Shown: one piece after another, positions 27,001-33,660 of the stretch
How positions within the stretch are numbered: position 1 is the stretch's first letter
How the letters are laid out: each line of letters starts with the position of its first letter
Assembly: GCF_003260095.1 (NCBI RefSeq)
Contig: NZ_PTPX01000001.1
Location: 62,001 to 126,000 of the forward strand
Length of the DNA stretch: 64,000 nt
Direction of reading: 5' to 3'
Origin: Glaesserella australis
Lineage (GTDB): Bacteria; Pseudomonadota; Gammaproteobacteria; Enterobacterales; Pasteurellaceae
The notes under the pieces: generated by a model
Told to the model about the DNA's origin: nothing
Databases searched by the model: none
The model's input: only the letters and a program-made list of their open reading frames with translations
Program-made: the position numbers and the translations under genes

Positions 27001-28730
27001 AAATCCCCTTGGGTTTTAAAGGTACCACCGCTATTGTGTAATGTATCTGCAACATCCAGTTTTAATTCGCCTGTACCGGTTTGCTCCCAAGTGGCTCCTT
27101 TCGTATTCAATGATCGTTGTTTCGTCGTGATTTTTTCTGCTTTTACATCACTATATTGAGTTTCAAGCGAGGTTGGCGTGGTTAAGACTAACTCGGTATG
27201 GGCAATCAAGGTTGCATTGTTAGCTTGAATTTTGCCTTGAGATGCATTGACATTGACTGCATGCGCAGAAGTGTGGCTGTGGTCTAAATCAGCTTCCGAA
27301 CTGCTGACATTGATATTGCCCGATGCCACATTTTTACCTTGTAATGTGGTTTTCCCTGTGGTGGTGACGGTAATCGACTTACCTTGAGCCGATTGGGGTT
27401 CAAGTGTACGAACTTCACCTTGTGCGCTATCTTTGACCTCGACACCTGAGGCAATCAGTGATGACGTTGAAGTGGTGACTGTTGGAGCCTTGTAGGTAAT
27501 ATGCCCTTTCGCCACCGTTTCACCTTGTTGATTAATAGCTTGGTTTGCTGTTTTATGAATATGACCACTGCGAGCGACTATCGAGCCATTTTGTTGAATG
27601 TCGGATGCCGTGTTAAGGGTGATATTTCCCTGACGGTTTTCAATTTTTCCTCGGTTTTCAATGCCTTTTGTGCCTGTAAGTTGAACGGTATGATGCGCAT
27701 TTAACGTGCCTTTATTCACAATTCGCCCTTGGCTGTCGATATGTAAGGTATCTGCACTAGCTCCGATATGTCCTGCATTACGCACCCCGACACCATGTTC
27801 AGTACCGATAAGGTGGATTTTACCTGAGTACATACCACCTAGCTCGCCGACATCGATGGCAAATTGTGGCTGACTTTCTGTTGCAAGCGGTTGGTTTGTG
27901 TGAATAATTTGCAAATCTTTTGGACTATCCGACCGCTTGACGGTATTTTTACCTGTTACCACCTTAGCTTCTTTTTTCGACCAAATACCTGCATTAACTT
28001 CCGTCTCTCGAGCAATAACCTCCGTATAATCGACACGGCTATTGTCTAACCCTTTACCTGAAACTTTGACCTTGCCTTTTTCCACCACAAAACTGTCAAG
28101 GTGACCGTTTTTAATTTGCGGTTTACCTGTGGTGAGGGTTGCTCGGTCGGAGTTGATGATGCCACAACCTTCACAATGTAAACCCGATGGGTTGGCGATA
28201 ATCACATCCGCTTTTTTACCAGCTACTTCCACATAACCCTTTAATATCGACGGGTCAGAAGAATTCACCTCATTTAAAATAACCTTAGCCTCGCCTTTGG
28301 CTAAATAAGGATTGCCTTGCACCCAACCGCCTTGTTGGGTTTGCACATTCGTGCGGCTATTGTTAAGAATTGCACCTTTGGTATCGACATCAAATTTTGA
28401 ATATTTATTGTGTGAAAGTCCTTTGTCGTTCGGAGTTTGAATATTGACTTGCGGTAAACCATTTGCTGTTTGTAGCACTATCGGTTGTTGATTTTTCGGG
28501 GCGGATTTGTCCGCTTGAATAATCAGATTAGCTAATGCCGAATCAGAGAATGCCACAAACCCTAATGCACAATAAAGGCTAAAGGTAAGCGGTCGGATTT
28601 GGGCAAAAATTTGCGATAAACTAAAAGCGGATTGCTCCGTAGATTTACCTTCTGATTTTGCTAATTCAGATGTCACCACAAGGCGTTGAAGGGTTTTACT
28701 AAAAATTACACGGAAACATTTTTTATTCAT
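18090..28730 (-). CDS. cdiA: CdiA/filamentous haemagglutinin-type contact-dependent inhibition protein
   Basis: A 3,546-residue two-partner-secretion exoprotein. It begins with the extended signal peptide (MNKKCFRVIFSKTLQRLVV; cleavage likely after residue 67). The TPS haemagglutination domain covers about residues 70-310, with NPSG at 180-183 and a CxxC pair (186/189). About 1,500 residues of short repeats of the type LDNQxG follow, then a non-repetitive middle, a second repeat region with haemagglutinin motifs, and the pre-toxin domain ending in VENN at 3171-3174. The 372 residues after VENN contain a helical region and the linker PISRFVEPSLMPVGVGN, but only about 25 residues follow that linker, so a separate toxin domain may be missing. 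Export depends on the adjacent CdiB. It is carried as transposon cargo, and its composition differs from the AT-rich flanking genes. Confidence 0.9.
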   Translation of the reverse strand: MNKKCFRVIFSKTLQRLVVTSELAKSEGKSTEQSAFSLSQIFAQIRPLTFSLYCALGFVAFSDSALANLIIQADKSAPKNQQPIVLQTANGLPQVNIQTPNDKGLSHNKYSKFDVDTKGAILNNSRTNVQTQQGGWVQGNPYLAKGEAKVILNEVNSSDPSILKGYVEVAGKKADVIIANPSGLHCEGCGIINSDRATLTTGKPQIKNGHLDSFVVEKGKVKVSGKGLDNSRVDYTEVIARETEVNAGIWSKKEAKVVTGKNTVKRSDSPKDLQIIHTNQPLATESQPQFAIDVGELGGMYSGKIHLIGTEHGVGVRNAGHIGASADTLHIDSQGRIVNKGTLNAHHTVQLTGTKGIENRGKIENRQGNITLNTASDIQQNGSIVARSGHIHKTANQAINQQGETVAKGHITYKAPTVTTSTSSLIASGVEVKDSAQGEVRTLEPQSAQGKSITVTTTGKTTLQGKNVASGNINVSSSEADLDHSHTSAHAVNVNASQGKIQANNATLIAHTELVLTTPTSLETQYSDVKAEKITTKQRSLNTKGATWEQTGTGELKLDVADTLHNSGGTFKTQGDLTVNAQGVDNQQGRLIAKGKLTVNTERGKLDSTQGLLVAEKDVTINSGELMNDSGLIQSSQNVTINTHGQALSNQHTLTEAQDKGIVALGQLNIQSSNFSNQQGRVVSGGNQQFSATNVNNDQGLVYTQQNLALNAQNLTNHHGTLNASQQATLALTGNLSQTAGTVEAERLNVSVGTLNSTAQSVIFADTFNITTALGFNNQDSRVVAKRDGYILTGSVLNNTRGTLGSQQGDMMIDTQGHRLLNKNGTLAAAKNITVTSGELHNQQGVISAQNVALETNNQALYNQNTLTNQKEKGIIAQQTLVLNAGVLNNDNGLILSYDKNKVTGSALTNHGGAILAASQLDLNSNDLSQQAGLVSANILNMVVDHIQSHHQSEISGQQVNLQAQTFDNQESKLIARQQVTLDVKQELKNQQGMIASLGDKLMIQAHQSTLNNEKGIVAVENGTLQLEAGALDNHQGAIQANVATLNVQNTLNNRNTLANETQGIVATDLTLNAALVDNQGGRITGRNKASLQAETLKNQSGEILTAQDNTLNTHHLDNQAGTIASVAANLSITTQSVLNNQQGKLSAKDRLVLNTKGIANQEGNITSSHQLQLNTAQHALDNQKGVIFATQQANIDAGELNNSQGLIRADSDLVINTHQHAIDNRHTQSQQQGIVSLGNVSLLGLTQLLNQQGKVYAEKALDIDVQQQTHNQQGLIKSNHTFTLNTATLDNQAGNISAKTGVITAQNIDNRAISENGSLIYGEYLTLNVAQLDNQGTKATGKTPSQGIQGADITLRTTALNNQQGGIYSSNHTSMTIEQRLDNQQGELLSGNTLSIQNGGHLMVDNQDGVIQGHHAIDLTAKGLVSQGLVKTEGDLSVSLKDSFTLNKAFEVGNNLTFKTEGDFTNNIEQAVKNKITIAANHIVNNLNAELSANETTLNSNSLTNRGLIDGNKTLINSTKVTNIGTGRIYGDHLSFRANTIENLAETLNGETKAGTIAARERLDFGVDKLTNRDHALILSLGNMAIGGDLDAQGYAIGQAGFVDNGSATIEVLGGADINTIRLLNHDLYLKTGIRTNKAYFKEYTPEASSDIYFGSGGENSQGWLDWNNNNRHDRNAYFRFNNGTSVGSPTWFQKFYTRTTNTTTLEYQDPAKILIGGTLSFLGEKLTNDSSQLLIGQKLRLGDQLFDRNIDNSSLTTVDTHLENIDLLGEIHRLDQGETSTLVSKRKRRGTKKVWAHYTENINHNFNRTLPIETFGFQLVLNTIGTPISSTASLDSKPQAKDVQLDTVSVTTATAEQLGKITVPQTQLGGKTFTEITLTPEINRDEVVNSGQVIAKLHQVVEGDTVPDLANLTMPMVKTHLADVRLPEASLYKINPDAPNGYLVETDPKFTDRKQWLSSDYMFEQLRYNHDNVHKRLGDGFYEQRLINEQINQLTGRRYIEGYNNDLAQYRALMNSGVQYAKQFNLAVGVGLTAKQMSELTTDMVWLVNKEITLADGRKITALVPQVYLVARDSDISSRGAVISANQIVGNVDELNNSGVIAGRDLTRIHSNQLENQGTILGETVDLSAQQNLINLGGRIEAVKSLSLSAGKNLEISSTLSSAESADGNFARTVLDRLASVKVSGEGGQLNLQSAGNLTVKEAQLESQGRLNANAGDALHITTLTTQNKAHYNGDADNYYRLDQKAEVGSTLTGKEGISLVANHDVTLRQAEVSSEVGKVLIGSKAGDIVVEAGQAEEQLATSVKSTSSGFLSKTTTVSRHFHDNSNAVASNVDGQAVSLIAQQGNISVKGSNVVAEQDLMLAAKENVSIVSGVNTHYQEDYSKTTKSGLMGSGGIGFTIGNKKETTEQDLTQESAASSQVGSLKGNTTIQAGNHYQQTGSIVTSQAGDVDIFAQTANISTARSDYESNYKYTMEQKGITIALTGAVAAAIQAVDSTVKSAKAVGSSKNNRVNAMAAANAGFEALRAAEQLQGVAQAVSNGSATGGAVGVSITYGQQKTEQTQHSEGNTAEKSQVNAGGKVHIQATGKGDQSHLTIEGADISGQGGTHLKADGDVNILAADENHLERTKNKSSGFNVGVAIQFGNGIAAGITAGGNVAKGYGNGESQAWVASQVGDKNSHTTIESGKDTNVIGSQVKGKRVEVSAENLNIESLQDTAKYEGKQESASGQVTVGYGVSAGGSYSKSKVNSNYASVKTQAGIYAGDEGYDIDVKDHTELTGGLITSTEQAETEQRNRVSTGTLNATDIENHASYKGSSIGVSGSVAMNFDTPLGNSENGIAQSNKQAVNEKGEKIYLDSQGNETTEVKTGDQANQAKLATGLASLTSGVNIGYGSDGDSQHSQTKSGINTTNIDIRDSQVQFEKTGRTVDETRTQLKTDITTENAETRSGALNNNFDKARVQKELDYQVKATSEFQSITLAQIDKKANEHTEKLKQEADHQMHIGNVQEAERLKQEAENWEVGGKYRQVLSAVTNGIGLALGGAPTEGIVAGAVSPYVNTEIKKATEGNDMANILAHGVWGAIEAATQGRNALGGATAAMAGEAGAKVLSNVLYGQDNPKNLTNEQKETVSSLSQQLAGIASGATSLATGSNSVTVAQNATAGMGIAKNAVENNYLSKQDWIDYKREISACGNNQECIKEVKDEFSDINRANSENLKAACRLGGSSKACVEHTKAAQEGFDYARTNIQFDGSGWMASVMNTNKKEAKSEPSQGLLGSEIISGIEKTLSDPNIRSRLENDPVTKSNLEKSIDQAAKAVRTEKSNAYEFSARMEYPNIAGLSNNYSVFGQELGLEPVIPEYYIYSVLGAGKIGKSLFDLSSPSTRLIVGANGVVSAGSQYVTNGEISLKDTAKDMAEAYITKDFSFKTYTAWNLGAGFLEGSLENAKWQDGRLQGFSVENGLERASAKTVTSTLGYGLGKGVESTLNKNINTYGNSLRTEPIRAGSPISRFVEPSLMPVGVGNVVDSSISKFSEYQFNNLKLSNEVKK
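18168..18274. repeat. 107-bp direct repeat, copy 2 (inside cdiA 3' end)
   Basis: Partner of 17477-17583, 691 bp apart and in the same orientation. Recombination between the copies would remove the small membrane genes and join cdiA to the orphan tail. Confidence 0.9.
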
Positions 28731-28774
28731 TTTTCACTCCGAGACATCAATAACCAATGAAAGACAATCAGCCA

Positions 28775-30529
28775 TTAAAAACTGTATCCAATATTAAAAC
28801 CTGCTACCGCATCCGAGGTTCTAAAGCCCTCAGGCTTACGGATAGGTCTGCCGACAAAAACATCATAATAAAATCCACCGAAGCCACCTTTTAAGCCTAG
28901 TGCAGTACCCATTAAATGATGTCCCAGTTGTGATTCAGTTGACCATCCCATCACCCGTCCGCCATCTAAGGCGAGATAAAGCTGATGCCCTTTCCGATTC
29001 ACATTCCAAGCTAACTCGTTACGCCATAACCAACCTCGCTCACCGGATAAAGTCAGCTCACCATCAAAGCCACGCACCGTATAACGCCCACCGATACTAA
29101 AACGGTCTTGGGCAATCAGTGGTGTTTTATTCCATTGTGCATTCCAACTACTTTGGTACTGCCACGGTTGTTCACCTAACATAAATGGCTTGGTTAGCTC
29201 AATGGAGGCGGTAATTATTTTAGGGCGAGATGTACCTTCTCCCCAAAGCTCTTCAGGTGCTTCAAGCGAACCCCTTGCACCTGTACCTCTTTTATAATTT
29301 GCCGATAACTCAAGGGTTGCATCACCGATATATTCTTTATGTGAAATGCCCGCTTCCCATCCTGCCATACGGCGTTTTTGCACTTCAATTTCCGCACCGT
29401 CAATATAATTTTGCGATTGACGAGACCAAAACGAGCCTGAAATCGAAGTTTTACGTTTGCTGTCACGGTAGAGTAAATAAGAAAGTGTCGCTTTGGTGGT
29501 ATTACTTTCACCGGCATACAGGTAGTTATTGTCAAAGGCACCGAAGACTTCTTGATGGTAACGGTTATAGGTTTGTGAAGCAGAAAGTGTCCAATAACCA
29601 AATGGGATAGAATAGTAAAACGTGAGGTTTTTAGTCGCACGCTTTCCGTTTTCATCATCGCTACTTTTTAAACTGTGGGTGAAGCTGGTATAAAACAGGT
29701 CATTGGCTGAAAACAGGTTATCCCAAGAGAGTGTACCTGAAGCTTGGTATTTACCTGTTGAAGTAGAGCCTGAATCATCTAAACCGAGATTAACACGGAA
29801 AGGAAATGCTTGTTGGTAGCTGATTTTAATATCGCTGACACCGACATCCGTTTCACTTGGTAATATCTCAATATTGGCTTCGGCGGTTGGAACACGTTTG
29901 AGATTTTCAAGGGATTGCTCAATCTCCCTGACATTTAAAACATCGCCTTTCGCAAAGGTAAGTCCTGTTAATGCATGTAAGCGTGTAAAGCGTGGGACAT
30001 TGCCACTGTCGGAAACTAATGTATTCCCCACCTTACCTGCAATCACCGTAAGTGTTAACATCCCTGAACGTAAATCTTGCTCTTGGGTCACTACTCTTGT
30101 CGTCACATAACCTTTTTCAATGATACGATTTTGAATTTGCTTCATTAAAATACCTAAACCTTCACCGCCAAAACAGTGTGGTAAGGTTAAGTTTAAATCA
30201 TGAGCGGCTTTATCAAATGCCCATTGGAATTGGCTTTCAGAGGAAGTGGGCGTAGTGGAGTAATCAACGAGACTAATACGATGGATGGGGTAGCAAGGCA
30301 TTTCGTGGTTTGATAATGTCAACCTTTCCTTATTGGTGGTATCTAAACGTACATCAGATTGAGGTTGCAATATTTTATCTTGTGCTTGTTGAATGTGTTG
30401 CTGTCGTTGTTGTTGCGTAGCATCGATTTGATTTAAACGAGAGAAGTTTTCAGTTTGATTAGCAAAAAGAGAATAAGGAAGGCTGGCAAATATCATTACC
30501 GAATAAATATGCTGATAAACTACTTTCAT
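28775..30529 (-). CDS. cdiB: CdiB/TpsB outer-membrane transporter (two-partner secretion)
   Basis: Omp85-family pore that exports CdiA across the outer membrane. I choose the ATG at 30529 (MKVVYQHIYSVMIFASLPYSLFA), which gives a signal peptide of about 23 residues; the upstream ATG at 30556 adds nine residues and has no better ribosome site. The order is a Gln-rich N-terminal helix region, two POTRA domains (Cys pair in CYPIHR and PHCFGG; GYVTTRVVTQEQDL), and a 16-strand barrel carrying the conserved VRGFDGELTLSGERGWLWRNE loop-6 motif. The C-terminus ends in Phe (FNIGYSF), as needed for outer-membrane insertion. The length is 584 residues, normal for the family. It lies 44 bases upstream of cdiA in the same operon. 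Confidence 0.93.
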   Translation of the reverse strand: MKVVYQHIYSVMIFASLPYSLFANQTENFSRLNQIDATQQQRQQHIQQAQDKILQPQSDVRLDTTNKERLTLSNHEMPCYPIHRISLVDYSTTPTSSESQFQWAFDKAAHDLNLTLPHCFGGEGLGILMKQIQNRIIEKGYVTTRVVTQEQDLRSGMLTLTVIAGKVGNTLVSDSGNVPRFTRLHALTGLTFAKGDVLNVREIEQSLENLKRVPTAEANIEILPSETDVGVSDIKISYQQAFPFRVNLGLDDSGSTSTGKYQASGTLSWDNLFSANDLFYTSFTHSLKSSDDENGKRATKNLTFYYSIPFGYWTLSASQTYNRYHQEVFGAFDNNYLYAGESNTTKATLSYLLYRDSKRKTSISGSFWSRQSQNYIDGAEIEVQKRRMAGWEAGISHKEYIGDATLELSANYKRGTGARGSLEAPEELWGEGTSRPKIITASIELTKPFMLGEQPWQYQSSWNAQWNKTPLIAQDRFSIGGRYTVRGFDGELTLSGERGWLWRNELAWNVNRKGHQLYLALDGGRVMGWSTESQLGHHLMGTALGLKGGFGGFYYDVFVGRPIRKPEGFRTSDAVAGFNIGYSF

Positions 30530-30656
30530 ATTTGTACTCAAGATGACGAAATTCATGTCGTTAATTTTATGCTATTTATAATTTATTATCAAATACTCAT
30601 TGAATTTAAAATACTTCAATTAAACAACTTTATTTTAAATATTAAATTAAAAAATA

Positions 30657-30680
30657 AAGCAACCCATTGCTGAGTTGCTT
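30657..30680 (-). terminator. Rho-independent terminator after the small exported-protein cluster
   Basis: AAGCAAC (30657-30663) pairs with GTTGCTT (30674-30680). On the minus strand a TTTATTTTTT run follows. It separates the cluster at 30717-32565 from the cdiBA operon. Confidence 0.75.
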
Positions 30681-30716
30681 ATGAACTGTGATTCTAAAAA
30701 ATGGATATATAACAAG

Positions 30717-31214
30717 TTAATCAACACTAACCTGATTACCATTAATGCTCACAATATAGTTATGTGTAGTATAGTCTGCACTACCTGATAATCTGTTACC
30801 AATAGAATTAGCCATAATTCTACACTTCTTCACACCGTTGTTATCAGATATTTCTTTAGATTCAAAAGAAGAAAATGCAATATAATTCTGCATTCTTGTT
30901 GTACCTTCAGCAATACTTCCTGCACCTTCCATTGCTCGACCAAACATATCCCAGAGTGGATTGGAGCGGTCTAAACCTTGCGTAGCGTGCCCTACAAAAA
31001 ATTGAGCAAGTTTATTTGCTTGAACATTTTGAGCTCGGATTCCTTCGTTAATGAATCTACGGACTGTTTCTTCAACAACATAATCATCGCACTCAATTTC
31101 CTTTTGAAAGGTAGGTACTAGTTGTAAAGGCGATATACTAGGCACTAAAACATCTATACTAAATGCAGTAGCAATCACTGGAAAAATATATTTTCCAAAC
31201 TTAGAAAAAGCCAT
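30717..31214 (-). CDS. Unknown protein, probably membrane-anchored or exported
   Basis: A 165-residue protein with an N-terminal hydrophobic segment (KYIFPVIATAFSIDVLVPSI) that may be a signal peptide or anchor. The remaining ~140 residues are soluble, contain two cysteines (ECDDY and KKCRIM, which could pair) and a helical middle part (VEETVRRFINEGIRAQNVQANKLAQFF). No family recognised. It is the last gene of a four-gene leftward cluster and starts 1 base after the end of the 66-residue gene, so it is co-translated with it. A terminator follows. Confidence 0.6.
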   Translation of the reverse strand: MAFSKFGKYIFPVIATAFSIDVLVPSISPLQLVPTFQKEIECDDYVVEETVRRFINEGIRAQNVQANKLAQFFVGHATQGLDRSNPLWDMFGRAMEGAGSIAEGTTRMQNYIAFSSFESKEISDNNGVKKCRIMANSIGNRLSGSADYTTHNYIVSINGNQVSVD

Positions 31215-31215
31215 T

Positions 31216-31416
31216 TTATTCTCCTTGTTGTTTTTCAGGATTTTCAGACTCTTTTTTCTTTAAACTAGGTATTTTGCTAAATAACTCTTTAGGATATGTA
31301 CATACTATTTTCAGGTATGTTTTTAGAAATTCGGCTGAATTAGCATCAAGATGAGATGTTCTACGATGTGCAATGTAGCAACCGACAATAAGATAGAAAT
31401 AGATCAACTCTTTCAT
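31216..31416 (-). CDS. Small unknown protein with N-terminal hydrophobic segment
   Basis: A 66-residue protein, MKELIYFYLIVGCYIAHRR..., with one hydrophobic helix at the start and a highly charged C-terminus (SLKKKESENPEKQQGE). The downstream neighbour's start codon follows after 1 base and an AGGAG-like sequence lies within its last codons, which supports real translation. It may be a small membrane protein working with the 165-residue product. No family recognised. Confidence 0.5.
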   Translation of the reverse strand: MKELIYFYLIVGCYIAHRRTSHLDANSAEFLKTYLKIVCTYPKELFSKIPSLKKKESENPEKQQGE

Positions 31417-31476
31417 AATGGTTTCCTTCTGTAATAAGATGATTGATTTTTGGGATTAAACTAAAATAGATAAACT

Positions 31477-32118
31477 CTATTGTTCAAAGTTTTCATTACC
31501 ATATTCTTTGACTGTTTTATCAAAACCTAAACGCTTGCAAGCTGGCTTGCTGTTAAACATAATCAAATTTGTTGAAGAATTAGCAGAACCACTTCCCATA
31601 TCTTCAGCTAAATAGAGTGATTTCCCATTCTTAATAGAAAGTTTGTAAAGTGGAACAATTCTTCGATAAGCGGAACAATGTTGTTTTAATTGACTTATCG
31701 AAACATCATTTGGATTAAGATTGAAGATCTGATAAAAATTTGATTTAGATAAACTTAGAACGTGGCTGAATCCAAAGCTAATATATTCAATTTTATTGTT
31801 CTTCGTTTCTTGTAAATAGCTTACTCTATTATTGAAGGAATAATCATCATTTGGGGTAAACCAACCAAATGTAGATTGATTCACTAAACTAGATGAAAAT
31901 AAAAATACTTGTTCATTTTGCCCATCTATCGATACCATTGTTAGGTGTTTCTCTAAAATCGTCAATACTACTTTAGCGTTATTCGTTTCGCTAAATTTCT
32001 CATAAAACTCATAAGAAGGCATTGTATTGCTAGGTTGTAATGCATTTGCAAATGAAGCTAATTCCGCACAAGATGTCAGTGATAAAGCAAGTGTTGTTGC
32101 AATAAAGACTTTTTTCAT
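31477..32118 (-). CDS. Predicted lipoprotein of unknown function
   Basis: A 213-residue protein with a lipoprotein signal (MKKVFIATTLALSLTSCAEL, lipobox LTSC, lipidated Cys17). The mature part has no catalytic motif I recognise; it contains two further cysteines (KQHCSAY and KPACKRL) that could form a disulphide in the periplasm. It lies 12 bases after the 144-residue exported protein and in the same direction. Its place inside a transposon beside cdiBA and opposite an Xre regulator suggests accessory cargo; I cannot say more about its role. Confidence 0.65.
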   Translation of the reverse strand: MKKVFIATTLALSLTSCAELASFANALQPSNTMPSYEFYEKFSETNNAKVVLTILEKHLTMVSIDGQNEQVFLFSSSLVNQSTFGWFTPNDDYSFNNRVSYLQETKNNKIEYISFGFSHVLSLSKSNFYQIFNLNPNDVSISQLKQHCSAYRRIVPLYKLSIKNGKSLYLAEDMGSGSANSSTNLIMFNSKPACKRLGFDKTVKEYGNENFEQ

Positions 32119-32130
32119 ATCTCAATTTCC

Positions 32131-32565
32131 CTATCTGATATATTTCATTATTGATTTCTTATAACTATCGCCTTCTGCTGTAATAAAGTCAGAAACCAAA
32201 CATTGATTATTCTTATTACAATCTAAGCTAAATTTAATGGTCACTTTATCATCAAAAAATAAGAACGTGGCATACACCTTATCTTTAACTAATTTGAATT
32301 TAGGGTTAATTGAATCAGGAACATCTTGTGCAGATGGACCATCAATCCAAGATTCGTGTCCTACACAATCATCACAAGGCGTGGATTTATCGTATTTTGC
32401 TTTTTTAGCTAACAATTTCTGAAAATCAGGGGTGGCGTATTTATATAAATTTCCTGTTTGATAAACCTTTGCAACCGTATTTAATTTGGCTTGATCAAGT
32501 GTAGATGTGGCTGTGGCGTTAGCTGAAAATACAGCTATTCCGAGTAAGAGAAGTAGCTTCTTCAT
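32131..32565 (-). CDS. Predicted periplasmic protein of unknown function
   Basis: A 144-residue protein with a Sec signal peptide (MKKLLLLLGIAVFSANATA, cleavage likely after residue 19). The mature domain of about 125 residues has two cysteine pairs, CDDC in the middle and CNKNNQC near the end, and alternating hydrophobic stretches that suggest a small beta-rich fold. It loosely recalls small DUF3828-like secreted proteins, but I could not confirm that. It is the first gene of the four-gene leftward cluster and is divergent from the Xre regulator, with which it shares a 151-base control region. Confidence 0.62.
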   Translation of the reverse strand: MKKLLLLLGIAVFSANATATSTLDQAKLNTVAKVYQTGNLYKYATPDFQKLLAKKAKYDKSTPCDDCVGHESWIDGPSAQDVPDSINPKFKLVKDKVYATFLFFDDKVTIKFSLDCNKNNQCLVSDFITAEGDSYKKSIMKYIR

Positions 32566-32604
32566 TGTGATAACCCTTTGTGATGTTTTAATTTATGTTT
32601 ACAC

Positions 32605-32634
32605 CCTAAATACACCGTTATTAGGTAATTTAGG
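32605..32634. promoter_or_regulatory. Candidate operator between the exported cluster and the Xre gene
   Basis: CCTAAAT (32605-32611) and ATTTAGG (32628-32634) form an inverted repeat with a 16-base gap, and a third TTAGGT lies between them. The site lies in the divergent promoter region, where an Xre-type regulator would be expected to bind. Confidence 0.4.
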
Positions 32635-32716
32635 TTATATGTACTATATCAGATGTTCTTTTACTAGTAAATAATCCCGAAAATATCAATAAAAGATAAG
32701 TAAGGAATTTAGATCG

Positions 32717-33100
32717 ATGTCAAAGTTATCCGTTACAGATGTAGATAGATTTATTGGTAAACGTATTCAGCAACGTAGAAAAGAATTGGGGCTTACTGCA
32801 TCAGCACTTTCGGAACAAATTGGTATTGCTCAACAACAACTTTCTCGCTATGAGCGTGGGGATAATAAAATTAATGTTTCCCATTTAGTTGAAATTGCAA
32901 CCGCACTTGATACATCTATTGGTTGGTTCTTTATTGATTGTTTAGCGGAAGATAGTAAGACAACGTATACAAGAAAATTTATACCTGTTGGCGAAGATGA
33001 AGTGAGAGAACGTTTGACTTATCACATGGATCAACTAAGTGCGGATGAAAGACGTGGGCTATTAGTCTTTTTAGATAGCTTATCAAATTTCAGAAAATAA
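32717..33100 (+). CDS. Xre-family transcriptional regulator
   Basis: A 127-residue cytosolic DNA-binding protein. The helix-turn-helix occupies about residues 12-68 (IGKRIQQRRKELGLTASALSEQIGIAQQQLSRYERG), the classic Xre/Cro arrangement, followed by DTSIGWFFIDCL and a C-terminal helical tail with DQLSADERRGLLVFLDSL. It is divergent from the four-gene exported cluster, so control of that cluster and of itself is the simplest reading. The start ATG at 32717 has AAGGA about 15 bases upstream. A strong inverted-repeat terminator follows directly. Confidence 0.85.
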   Translation: MSKLSVTDVDRFIGKRIQQRRKELGLTASALSEQIGIAQQQLSRYERGDNKINVSHLVEIATALDTSIGWFFIDCLAEDSKTTYTRKFIPVGEDEVRERLTYHMDQLSADERRGLLVFLDSLSNFRK

Positions 33101-33104
33101 CTAT

Positions 33105-33150
33105 AAGAGCTTCTGATTTTTCATACCCGTATTTTAAATCAGAAGCTCTT
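33105..33150. terminator. Bidirectional terminator between the xre gene and a pseudogene
   Basis: AAGAGCTTCTGATTT (from 33105) has its perfect 15-base inverse, AAATCAGAAGCTCTT, ending at 33150. T-rich flanks on both sides make it usable in either direction. Confidence 0.8.
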
Positions 33151-33157
33151 ATTTTAT

Positions 33158-33467
33158 CTATAATCTTTCTATAACATCTTCAAGAAAATCTCGGAATACT
33201 GCTTTTATTATCTGTTTATCTATATGGTCATTCTCTGACTTGGTTGAATCCCAAATAAACTCTCTTACTTGCGGAGATAATGTCATCAAATTCATTGAAT
33301 TTATTCCACTAGGAAACTGCTTTCTAGCAGACCAGGTTTTTGCTGTCCTTTTAATTTATTCCTAGTGCATTAGCGATCTTCTTAGTCTAATACTGAGAAG
33401 GAGGTATGCTTTTTCGTAAATCAACGATCAACTTATCAAGCGAGTTTATTAGTAAACTTCGAGCCAT
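33158..33467 (-). pseudogene. Broken small helix-turn-helix protein gene
   Basis: Leftward from ATG at 33467 the frame reads MARSLLINSLDKLIVDLRKS then IPPSQY and a TAG. Reading on in the same frame gives TKKIANALGIN, then a stop. Shifting by one base continues with KRTAKTWSARKQFPSGINSM and ends ...FRDFLEDVIERL at 33158. Joined, TKKIANALGIN-KRTAKTWSARKQFP is a convincing helix-turn-helix, so this was a DNA-binding protein of about 100 residues, now with one nonsense and one frameshift change. An internal 45-codon ATG frame (33158-33295) remains open. I see nothing recognisable from 33468 to 33660. Confidence 0.5.
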
Positions 33468-33660
33468 AAAAAATCTCTGTTATTTTTGCTGGTTTAAATA
33501 CAACAGGGTTCGTATGTGAACAATTAAACAGAAGCAGATATAAATTTATAAAAGCAATTTAATTTCCATCTAAGGTAGGAATAATCTAAAAAAACAGTAT
33601 CATGTGATGTATACATAATACCGTTAAGATTTCGAGTTTTTATAAAACTGTTACATTATG

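Noticed and set aside
19331-28049. Many open frames of 60-140 codons on either strand across cdiA
   Set aside because: They overlap the long cdiA frame, have no ribosome sites, and show compositions expected from the repetitive coding sequence read in other frames.
18090-30529. A plain filamentous haemagglutinin adhesin without CDI function
   Set aside because: VENN, the linker, a coupled small membrane gene and an orphan tail cassette favour a CDI-type locus, although the present tail may lack a toxin.
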